Below, piece after piece: positions 14,980-25,888 of a DNA stretch of 64,000 nt. The DNA lies in the NCBI GenBank assembly GCA_034336665.1, contig CM067576.1:15119385-15183384 (forward strand), in the 5' to 3' direction. The DNA is from Luscinia megarhynchos (lineage: Eukaryota; Chordata; Aves; Passeriformes; Turdidae). A program made the translations under genes and the position numbers. A model generated the notes under the pieces. It saw only the letters and a list, made by a program, of their open reading frames with translations, made no database searches and was not told the DNA's origin. Position 1 is the first letter of the stretch. Each line of letters opens with the position of its first letter.

Positions 14980-16856
14980 ATCACATAAGATATATTACAT
15001 TTTAAGAGACTGTTGATCCTGTTTGGGGTAGTGGAAAGGTAGAGAAGGAATTTGGCCTATATCTTGATTTGCTTCTTGGATACTGAAACCTGAGTAATAG
15101 CATCATGTAGAAATTTAACGAACATAAAGCTCAAGGAAGATTCAGACTCAGTTACCAGCAGATACACTGGCACAGACTTTTAAAATCATATTGGACTTGC
15201 TTGATTTTCTTCCCGGTGAGTTCAGATAAAAATGGCTGTCAGTATCATCATTCCACTCTTGAAACTTCTCAAGCTGCATTTAGCAGTTTGTTCTTTTAGT
15301 CTAACTCATCATCTTTTGCCTTGTCAAGATTAGTTTCTCTTTCTGTAAACAATCATGTTGTTGCTTCTAGGTAAGTCACTGGTTTTCTTCTTACTCTAGA
15401 CACCCTTCATTTATTTGAGATAGCATTCACGTAATTTCCTCACCTCTTTTTTCAAGTTTTTCATCTTACGTCTTGAAATGCCTTTCTTGCCTTGGTAGTC
15501 TCAGGTTTCTTCATCTCTTCTGTTCTGATGGGCATAGTACTGCAAGGGTACACAAGGATAGGTAACTGGGAGTGTATATTATGGTATATATACTCTAAGC
15601 CATTGTTATGTCTTTTTATTCTGTGAACTTTTATATTTAAGATAAGAATGTTGAGTGTCCTTTTGGTACTTTGCATTTCATGAATCTTCATACTAATATT
15701 GTCTATGCTTCTTCAAGATTATTAACAGATACATTAAAATACAGGGCCCAAATTCCAGCCTCTGGCTTCCCAGTATCATTCACGTGTCTTCCTATGGTTA
15801 AGTGTACATGCATCTGGGACATGTTATCTCTTCTGTTTTAAGATAATGTGTACCAAAGGCCTTACTGAAATCCATAAATCATATCTTTTTATTCAGTAGC
15901 TACACACAAATGGTCTAGAAGGATTTGTTCTAGAAGCCTCTATGACCCTTTTTTTTTCTTTTCATTGTAATTTTTTTTTTTTTTGCTGTTGTTTCCTTTT
16001 GGGATAGAAAGGTGCAAGGAGAGGGAAACGAGCTACTGTCATATAACTCTTCAGGTTTTCTCCCTGTGAAGTCTGGCTTTGTCTCCAGAAAGATGATTCA
16101 CCTAACCACAATTTCAGTGTAGAGCCTCTACTACTGTAAATGATTTCTTATGCAGACGCCCAGCCATTTTAATAAGTTTCATTTCTGTTATGAGAGCTCA
16201 GATAATGAGTTTCTTGGTGCTCTCTCAGAGCTGATTTATTCCCCTTAAATTTTTTCAAGAATCTAGGAGCCAAGTTGTTTTTGTTAGTTTTTAAATTTAT
16301 TCTTAATTTGGTGTTTCTAATAGTTTTACCTTGGATCTTTCCATCTCAGAACTCTGATTTAAATGAGCTTGCTGATGCTGACCATTGTGATGAGTCTGAT
16401 ATATCTTCTAGACATTTGGTGTCTGATCACCTGCCAAGTTCTGTATTTTCCATATGTGTTCCTAAATTTCCTGTCAACCAGCTGCATAAGCTGCTGTTAT
16501 GTCTGTTGCTGTTTTTTCTACAGTTGCTCTTCTGACTCATTTGATCCAAACTACCATGTAAATTAATTGACTATTCTCAAAGCATAAGTAGGGTGAAAAT
16601 GCTTTTCAGTATCAATTAAATCTGTATTTGTTATTCTGGATAGATCAGAAAACCTCTGTTAGAGTGGTGAAACCAGGACTGTCACTTTAAAGACTGTGGT
16701 AAATGAAAGGCTGACTCTTCTTCCTCTGTAAAGAAGTGCTTCTTGCCAGCTGTATGTTTGACAAGAGTGATTACCATGGAAAAGCAGCTCTGTGCCATCC
16801 TCTTCCACAGCATCAGAGGCTGAAACGTGTCAGGCAGCAGCAGAGATGATACTCAC

Positions 16857-16972
16857 TGTGAGTATTGGGAGGGCTTCATACAGGAAGATTCTCATTAAAG
16901 GAAGAGACAGATCTGTCTTTTTAAGGAGGTCCTGGTCAGTCTTTTCTTCAACATCACTGTCCAGGATATCAC
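16857..16972 (-). other. Exon-like open segment, antisense within the GABRB2 intron (unconfirmed)
   Basis: On the minus strand a 116-nt segment lies between an acceptor-like TCCTGTTTCTAG and a strong donor GTGAGT. It is open in one frame: two bases complete a Gly codon, then 38 codons read DILDSDVEEKTDQDLLKKTD, followed by LSLPLMRIFLYEALPILT, ending in phase 0. The segment is charged in its first half and hydrophobic in its second. I do not recognise the protein. The upstream pyrimidine tract is weak and no partner exon was found, so this may be chance, a relic exon or a spliced antisense RNA. Confidence 0.2.
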
Positions 16973-19900
16973 CTAGAAACAGGATATGATACTTTCTTTT
17001 TTTAAACTCAGGTATCAAACCTTACAGAGGCGTTACCACATAATGATTTGGTGCATATTTCTTCCATTTCTAGTCCTTCTAATTCTTACCTGTATATAAT
17101 ATAGATAATGTATATCATATAGGTAGTTATTTCTAAATTATTTTTTTCTTTATAGTTAAATAATCTAGGTTTATAGGAGTTAATTATTGCTAATTAACAT
17201 TCCTTATATAAAATTTCTTAGCTACGTTCTTTCAAATAATTTGATCTGCCACTTCACAGAAGCAGCATGATGTTTTGCATAGTGTAAAATACATGTAAAT
17301 ACATCACTAAATGTGGTTTTAGATTGGATGCAGTTGAAGTAATCAGTAAAGGCTACATGTTTCCAACTTAGCTTAAAATACAGAGAATGCTCCAATACAC
17401 CAGCAATATACCTGAAGTACATAAAAACATAAGTCACATAAATAAAACTATCTTTAATTTTGCAATCATACTCTGTTATTGTGAGCAGTAAATCAGCAAT
17501 TTCCCTCTGGGAAAGAGGGAAAAGATGTCAGCATATTATGCATGCTTTGTAAAACTGTTTATACAGATTTATTCAGTCATTTTCCTTAAATAAATGTGAA
17601 GTGACATTGCTAACCTATGCATGTTTAGATAAGGTTTCTTTTTTTGAACGCAAACACTTTTTTAAAATATACTGAGTGTATTTTTAAAACAATGAGTAAT
17701 TCTTTACTCAGACCTCTTTGTATTACATAATGTATTCAGTCAGCACACCTGAAAGGGACAGTGCATTGCTGCTCATAGTGCAAATCATGAACAAGGGAAG
17801 CTGTAAGACTAATGGCACTTTTCAATCCAAAATTTGGGTATCAAGAACATGGAATATTATAATGTGTTTAAACACATATGAATAGATTTGAATACAATAG
17901 AAGTGTTTCAAAAAATAAATGAAGGGCTTAGGGAGCTAAGAAGGTTTAAACAAATACAGGTATCTTTGCAATTCTTTGCCCTCTTGGGCCACTGCTGTTG
18001 TATCTGGATTAGCACAGGTTTGCTAAAGGAAGTGAGATGGCAAGCCAACAGCAAATAGAAGCTTAACCTGCCCTCAGATGCACTTGGTAACTTTTTTCCC
18101 CTTCAAGTTGTCTCAGCTGCTGGTTTTTTTCCTACAGCATTTTGACCAAGGAAAGGAGTCTGACCAAGTTTAGCTGGATAAGTTCAACAGTTTTCCTCAG
18201 CTCTTTCACGCTAAGGGATCTCAACTGTGTTATCAGAGCTTTGAGAGAAATAAGGGCATGCAATTGCCTGTTTCACAAGTGATGGCACCTAATTATTTCA
18301 GCTACTGGCAGTCTGAGGATGGACTGGCAGTTATATAATCTAGCAGGGAAATGAGGGCCCCCACAGCATCCTCCTTCCCCAGATTCCCACTTTCAGATTC
18401 ACTGTCTAATGTATGGGTGCTCTTGGAGCAGGGAGACTCAGAACTTTCTAGTCCATTGTGCCAGAAAAGTCCTCTGTTACAGCAGCACATTTGGAAATGG
18501 CACAGACAGCTCAGGTGCTGGTGTGCTACCTGACATTTCCCATGCACCACTTTACTAGAGAATAACTGGAAGACCCTTTGTATTTTTTTTAATCTGTCAT
18601 ATCCATAGATGTCTCTAGGAAAGGAGGGATGAATTAGATGAAGGAATGTGTTCACCTGAGCCAAAGTGAATGCACTGATCTGTACCTGTTGCTTTTTGCA
18701 GCTCGTGATGGCTTTCAGTGCACTGCAGACAGACAAGTTCACTCTCCTCTATTTCCAGGCTGTGGTGTGAAGATGCATTAGCAGGGCTATAGGCCCAAGA
18801 TAATAGACCTTGCTCCAAAACAGTGCTCCAAAACAATTTGTCTTGGCTAATGCCTTTATTTCCCCACTGCTTTACTGCTGGCTTGCCACTGGCCTTTTCA
18901 GTTCATAGCCATATTTGTTCATTTCTATCTGAAGAAATCATATGATGCATCTTCAGGGAGAAGGAACAATTGCAAAGGTACCTAAAACCAGTCAGTACCT
19001 ATTACATAGAATGGCACCTTTTACCCTATGGATGAGAGGTGCTTCTAGTGTAAAACATGAGTAAGCATATATAACATGTTTACAACAAGATGTAAAAGTT
19101 TTTGGTAAAAAGGGGATTTTTAAACTGGTTATATCCACAGACTCAGTTAATAAAATGAGCAGGGTATTAAAACACTAAGGCAACAGGAAGCTCTTAAAAT
19201 TTCAGTCTCAAATCCTTACTGCTCTGTATTGCTGGAGCTAATGATGCCACTGTCCAGATGTCAGTGAAAGAATTCATCCTTTTTCTTTCTCTCCAAGGAG
19301 ATTTTTCCTTTTGTTTGCAGTACAGGTAAAACTGCAAGAGGACTCATTGTTGATCCAGGATCAGAAGGTATTCTTTACACAGCAGTTTATTGAAGGACAT
19401 CTAATAAAGTAGGCATGGATTATGAAAGCTTAGCCTTTCCCCTAAATTTACATGTATGCATTCTCAAGGAACAGCTTGCATATGAAACAGTCTGCACAGT
19501 GTGTTTGGCCAGCCTCTTTGTGTTTCATCAAACCAGTGTTTAGAAAGGAGTGAACTCTGAGGAGGTTCCAGTTTTAGCTCACAGCACTTTGCAGAAGCAG
19601 TGATTTTCCACAATCTGTGCTGGTGTTCCACATGACATCTGAATAAAGGTCAAGTCAACTGCGTGAGGCTTTTTTTGTCCACTTGCACTCCTTTGAATGC
19701 CATATTTAATGAATGTAAGACCAGTGCCTGTGCACTTGTTTGAAGCACATTCTCCCCACTTGCTTTTGTGCTGTGACCCTGAGCAGAACACAATTTCTAG
19801 TTCATAAAAGAATCTCTTAGTGCAGTTTAGGTTATCGTATCAAGATATGAAGAAATAAGACACAAGAAAAGACAAGTTATGTACAGTGTAGTAGAAGAAA

Positions 19901-22900
19901 TTTATGTAGCTGCAGTCCAGAAGGTGTGTCTAGCTAGGGAATGTGGTGAATTGATTTCCTGAAACACATCAGCTCTAAAAAGTTTGTCAAGGTTTAATTC
20001 AGCAGCCAGGAGTGGTAAATTTCTATCCAAAACATAAGTTGTAACTGCAAGTAGTATGTACTAGAGAAGGTAACCTAGTTGTGCTCATGAATTCTGAGAT
20101 CACTGGATTATGTACTTGGAAGTGGTAAAAATATTATATTGTTGTTACAGTGATTGTCAATCTATTATATGAGAACACATCTAAAGACTCCATCCATTTA
20201 GATGCATTTAGAAATGCAGAAATTGAATACTTATTTTTTCTTTTTAAAGTCATGGTAGGGTTTGTAGTGCTTACACATATGTTAAATTTACTGAAACAGT
20301 CAAGCTGGCCTGTGAAGACCTATGTTACTTGGTAAATTCGCTTAGTTACAAATTCTTTTGGGTTCCACTGCTTTCCCAGAATTCTGCATATGGAGAAAGA
20401 TAGACACGAGAAGTTAGTTTTGTCTAACTTAGGAAACCATTAGGTATGTAGATTGGTAGGATTATGCCTAAACTCAGATACATATCTAGAGAAAATATAT
20501 GTCTATATGTGAATATTTCTTTTTTACTGCTTAGAAACTAGTTTTAAGAATATTTCTGTAATGATAAAATGTTGTACTAGAACATGGAATTCTATGTCTT
20601 TTTCTATTCTTATGTCTCTATTCCTCTTTTAAGAAGTGTTTTCTTCCTCATATAAAAAATTGTTGAGACTTCTCCCTGAACTTAGTTCATCTTACAGCTG
20701 TGTGCAAAAAGCTACATACCTGTCCTTGCTCATGTTCTCAAAACAAGCTCTGTGTTCTGGTAATGTGGTTGTCGGAAGCTAAACACTTGTGGCCTGAAGG
20801 ATGCAGCAGTAAAGGTCACAAAGCCTAAATCAATGTGATTTTTTTTCATGTAATGGGGATTTTTGGACCACTTTCTATCCATGTTTTTTATAAGTATTCA
20901 AAATATAATATGATTAATATACACTCAAGATTGAAATGTAGACACAAAATGCCACCATGTCGTGAAGAAAACTATAATCTAGTTTTTATTTTCCCTAAAA
21001 TTAGTGCATACACAAAAACAGTCAAATATAATGCAACTTTTAGAATTATACATAATATCAGTATATATTGTGCATATACAGAAATTTACTCAGAAACAGA
21101 TTTTAAATTACTAAACACATCTTGGAGAGAAAGTTTCTTCATTCTTGTCAATCATTTTGAAATGAGTGACAAAATGTTAGGGTCTCCCAAGAAAAACAGA
21201 CTGTCAGTGTATGAATAAATCATGCAGGAGCATTTTAATTTAGTCAGCTTTTTTTTTCATAATTTTACAGCAGAAAACTTTTCAATTTAGTAATGTCAGG
21301 ACTAGTCCTCTGAGCCTTGCAGTATCTATATAGCTGTGTAACTGTCTGCTTCAGGCTTCTAAATCAGCACTTAACTGATCGTATGAAATACTTCTCTGGA
21401 TATTTTTTAATTTGGACATTTGTTATAAAATGTTAGAAATTAATCTTTCTTTTCTTATAACAAAATATTCTCAGTGATTTTTCCATAGAAAAATCTCAGG
21501 AATTCTCTTTTAGTTTTGTTGTTGTTGATTTAGTTGCAGTTTCTCTCCAGAGTTTTTTCCTTGAACCTCTTGCTGTCTCTGAACATGTTGGTCTTTGGGC
21601 TGGGCCTAAGAATTCTGTCTTCCCCAAAACCAGAGGCCTAAATCTGTTGACAAGTGAGTATATCATGGTCAGATATATGAAACTGGTAGACTGCCATTCA
21701 GTCCACCCACCGTCATGATAAGGATATGCTGTATAGTTCTTTGCACTTTTTTTTTTGGCTTCAAACAAGAAAAATAACATCTTTAGTATATTATTACAGA
21801 AGCTGTTCTAGAGGAGCAACTTAGCAAGCTTATTTTTACCAACTAGTTTATGTTTCAAAACCATAACTATATCCAAATTATACCCTAGAAATTTTGCCAG
21901 TTGTGGTGGTGATGGTGCTCAATGCATTGTTTATCTTTCATGACATTTTCTTATACAACCAGTTTTGCTCTGTTTCTGTAGTAGATTTTTGATGCTAGAT
22001 ATATCTGCTAAATTATATTTGGTAAGACACCATAATGGGAGACTTATGATTGTCATGGAGTCTTGATGAAAATTTGATTTTATTTATCACAGATGAAAGC
22101 GAGCAGCTTTTAAGATGCAGGTTCTTGCTAATGTATTCTTCATTTATATTATCTTCAAGAAATTTAATTGTATACTTGTAATGGGTTTATATTTTAAATA
22201 AGAAATAACAAATAACTTCTTCAGAGCAGTATTACTAAGAATCTGGACTGCCTAATACCTTGGTTTTTGTGAAACAGTAAGATTTAAGCTATTGTTAATT
22301 GCTACCTCAGAAGTCTTCTGTTCCAGAAGCCTTTGCTTCCTCCTGTATATCTCAGTAGTAAAAAAAATACTTGCTGAAAGTGTATTTGAGAAGACATAAG
22401 ATGTAAACTTCAAGCTTGTTGAATTCTGTGCAGTAGTTTGAACAAGTTCAGATTTCATGGGTTTTATTCAAATGCCATCAAACCAAAGATGCTTTAGCCT
22501 CTTGCATTTTATCTGGGTACTCCTTTTTCAGTGCCTTAAATACATAATCCCATGTTTAAGTAATGCACACCAACAGGAAGTTATGTTTTCAACCATTCCT
22601 CCAGAACCCTACAATACTTGCAATTGTTATTGATGTGTTACTAAAGATAAGGATCAAGAAGTTGCATATATCAGAAGGTAAAAATGGATGTCTTGAAATT
22701 TATTTACAAGTATATACAATGTAAGAGCAATGTTAAAGCTCCATGTTCAGATCTTGTATTATTTCCTCACCTTCTTTTTTTTAACTCTTACAGATTTCTT
22801 GCAGGGGGGCAGGGTGTGCTTATACTTTTAGTCTTTAAAAATTCAAGAACCTGAAGAAAATCCTTCTGTAATTTGCAGAGTTTCTCTGAATTTTCTGACC

Positions 22901-25216
22901 TGAAGTCAACTGAAGCAACCTGAATGTATAAGTCTACCCAATTTTACTGTCCTCCAACTGCATTCCTTACATCCTGATCCAAATCTTAGATGTATAACAA
23001 TGCATGCTAGCCTGGTTTCATATACTGTAACTACAATACTGGCAGTAAACTGGGTTTTGTACAGACAATGGAAATGCAGTTTTTGTTGCATTTTTAAAGA
23101 CATTGTTTCATATATATAAATATTTTTAAATACTAGGCATTTATGTCTTGTAAATTTCTATAGCTTTATCTCAGCAGACTGGCTTATCAAGTTCAAAATA
23201 TCATTATACCTTTTGGCAGGCGCCTTTTGGAAATCATTAATTGCTTTTTTTATCCAGAGTGAACCCAGCAGCAGCTTACACAGAGCTATCTACCTCCCAC
23301 ACATTGCCTGTGTAGTCAGGGCTATCCTCAGAGCTCAGTGGTTCCCACTTAATAAGTCAGACCCTGCTGATGAGGTGAAAGGTCCCTATTACATGTGAAG
23401 TGCCCATCATACTTTCACCTGATGTTACTAGAGCCCCTATGACTAGTCAGGAATGGAATATTACTGGTTTTCCAAGAAAACCTCAGCATTTCAGAGATGG
23501 GAAACTATGCTATAGATAGTAAAGTCTTTATAACAAATTTAATTATATATCTAGACATGTCAAGTAAGTCTTCATTGAGAATGGGATCTTTGTTTCTGTA
23601 TTAAGTTCTTGAGAATGCCACTTCACAGGACATATAACTGCTAAATTTCAAGTTTTAATCTTTGTGATAGACTGGGTACTTCCAGCTTAGACTTCATGGT
23701 TTAGCTCATCAGGTTTTGTTTTTGTCTAATGGCAGCTCTACTTAACAAAAATATATTTCTTTTTGATTTACAACTATTTTGTTTCAAAGGATTTTTCTAT
23801 CAGGAATTCCATCTCTACTGTCTATTTTATACACAGTTTCTGAGCCACTCTACCATAATATGAGCCATCAGTTCCTGCCTGTAGTTGAAGGTTACAGGTG
23901 AAAATGAACAGTGTATGAGAAAGGAGAAGTATCAGTGTTCTATCTTTTTGATTCATCAGTATAAATTTCTCTCATATTATAAAGCTGTGTTTGGCAGAAC
24001 AGCAGAGCATAATCACTAAGGAGCTGATTTACTGAAAGAAATAATTTCAGAGGTCTGGTCATCTTTGGAGAATTCCTAATGAATGTGTGTGGGAGTTGCA
24101 TTTTCCTTGTATTTTACAGTAGCTAATGTATTTTTGTAAGAGGAGTTCCTCAAGAAAGCCATCATTTTGGAGTTTCTAGTTATAAGGAAGAATATATAAT
24201 GATAACAATTCTATGCTTTCCTCTGTATTCCCTTTGTTTGAGACCTTTAAAAAAGTCATAGCTGCTTTCAAGGCTCCAGAGTCAGCTTTTCTTCCGTTTG
24301 ACCTGGACCTGTAAATGAATCATTTGCATAATATATTTTGTCATTCACACATAAGATTGATTTATCAAAACCATACTGTCTTGAATGGTTGCTGAGTTCT
24401 GGTCATTTCTCCTCCACTTCTGCCTTCACCTTTTATTTCCATAGTACTTGCTGCTGCTTTTTCTTCATCTTCATCTTCCCTTCCTTTCTCGTCCTGGGAA
24501 TTTCTCCATTAAGTTTGAACTCTCCTGTTCACCATAAAGAGTCTAGTTCTATGGTTGAACAATCCTTGAGCACCAAGAGATCTTTTCTCCACCTCCTTTT
24601 GAAACACCTTTTACACTTATTTTCCCCCCAGAATAATTTTAATAATTGTTTTCATATCATCATATCTTCCTTGGTCAAATGACCAGTTGGAAAAAATGCA
24701 TTTACATCACAACATTATGTTACCTTGAGGAGCAGAGCAAGGCAGTAAAAGCACCTCTGAAGCCAGAATGTACCTAAGCTAATTGTTGGCTTAGAGGTCC
24801 CTATATATTTTAATTACTTCTCCTACTATTATCCTACAGTGCTTTAATTTTAAATGAAAGATAATAGCTGCCTTATCTCTAAGGAAACTGGTCTTGATTT
24901 TATTAACTTACAGGACAGAAGAATAATTGGCACATATCATTGTCCAGAAATGTATTCAACAAAGGTATCTTTCATTGTTTTCTAATGTTTTTATCCTCAG
25001 AGATGTAAAATTCAGGTCTTGACCAGTTATGGTCATTAAAGATCCCATGGCACTTTTTTATAGCGTGGTCATTTCAACACCAAGCACCTGGCCAAATATC
25101 AATTTATGTAACTGTTGTGCTTACCCAGCATTCCCCACCACCACTCACCCACCCCATAGTTTCAATTGGCTACAACATTCTCCATTTCCTCGACCAAAAT
25201 AAAGTGTGTTGTTCTG

Positions 25217-25345
25217 CACTGTCAGTCACCACATTTCACCTCAGAGGTGATTGTGCTTCACTGGGATGTGAAGTGGTTTTTCTTTCTAATGCTTGTAAAG
25301 CGCTTTGGGATCCTTTTGAATGGGTGGTGCTGTCTACAATAAATG
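25217..25345 (+). repeat. Ancient CR1/L3-type LINE or SINE tail
   Basis: The core CTTGTAAAGCGCTTTGGGAT, then CC, about a dozen bases and GGTGCTGTCTACAATAAATG, resembles the shared 3' tail of old amniote CR1/L3 elements and turtle-type SINEs, where TGTAAAGCGCTTTG(A/G)GATC is followed by a GTGCTATATAAAT motif. The preceding CACCACATTTCACCTCAGAG also fits my memory of such tails. It is well diverged and only the 3' end is recognised. It could alternatively be an exapted conserved non-coding element. The 5' limit is a guess. Confidence 0.55.
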
Positions 25346-25495
25346 TAGTTAGTTCACTGTCATTCTATCTCAGGTATCACTGTGTTACAAAAATATGTTT
25401 CAGTTAGAGTTGGGCGAATCTACATAGTGGAAAAAGCATTCCCAGCTCTCTCTAATCTGACAGGGAAACTTTTGACAAAGGTTGAAGTGTTAGAT

Positions 25496-25888
25496 CCCTT
25501 CCCTTCCCTTCCCTTCCCTTCCCTTCCCTTCCCTTCCCTTCCCTTCCCTTCCCCTTCCCTTCCCTTCCCTTCCCTTCCCTTCCCTTCCCTTCCCTTCCCT
25601 TCCCTTCCCTTCCCTTCCCTTCCCTTCCCTTCCCTTCCCTTCCCTTCCCTTCCCTTCCCTTCCCTTCCCTTCCCTTCCTTCCCTTCCCTTCCCTTCCCTT
25701 CCCTTCCCTTCCCTTCCCTTCCCTTCCCTTCCCTTCCCTTCCCCTTCCCTTCCCTTCCCTTCCCTTCCCTTCCCTTCCCTTCCCTTCCCTTCCCTTCCCT
25801 TCCCTTCCCTTCCCTTCCCTTCCCTTCCCTTCCCTTCCCTTCCCTTCCCTTCCCTTCCCTTCCCTTCCCTTCCCTTCCCTTCCCTTCC
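25496..25888 (+). repeat. (TTCCC)n pentanucleotide tract, about 78 copies (AAGGG on the minus strand)
   Basis: Nearly perfect CCCTT repeats fill about 393 bp. I see three phase breaks: an extra C near 25551, a missing C near 25677 and an extra C near 25741. The tract is entirely pyrimidine on + and purine on -, with mirror symmetry that favours triplex or G-rich structures. It makes long open frames in several frames on both strands, which are not genes. The copy number is that of the assembly and may be collapsed. Confidence 0.99.

Noticed and set aside
15171..15216. Open segment before a GTGAGT donor at about 15217, considered as an alternative loop exon
   Set aside because: The acceptor context is poor, length does not match the known insert, and the peptide lacks a kinase-site motif.
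18302..18836. Two overlapping minus-strand frames (146 and 73 codons) in the large intron
   Set aside because: They raised the idea of an antisense gene or pseudogene with the 16857-16972 segment, but I recognise no family, and Cys/His/Ser-rich composition fits chance frames. Protein searches would be decisive.
20835..21218. 127-codon + frame in the large intron, considered as a host for the missing cassette exon
   Set aside because: It lacks the expected insert motif and has no acceptor/donor pair giving a 3n exon of the right size.
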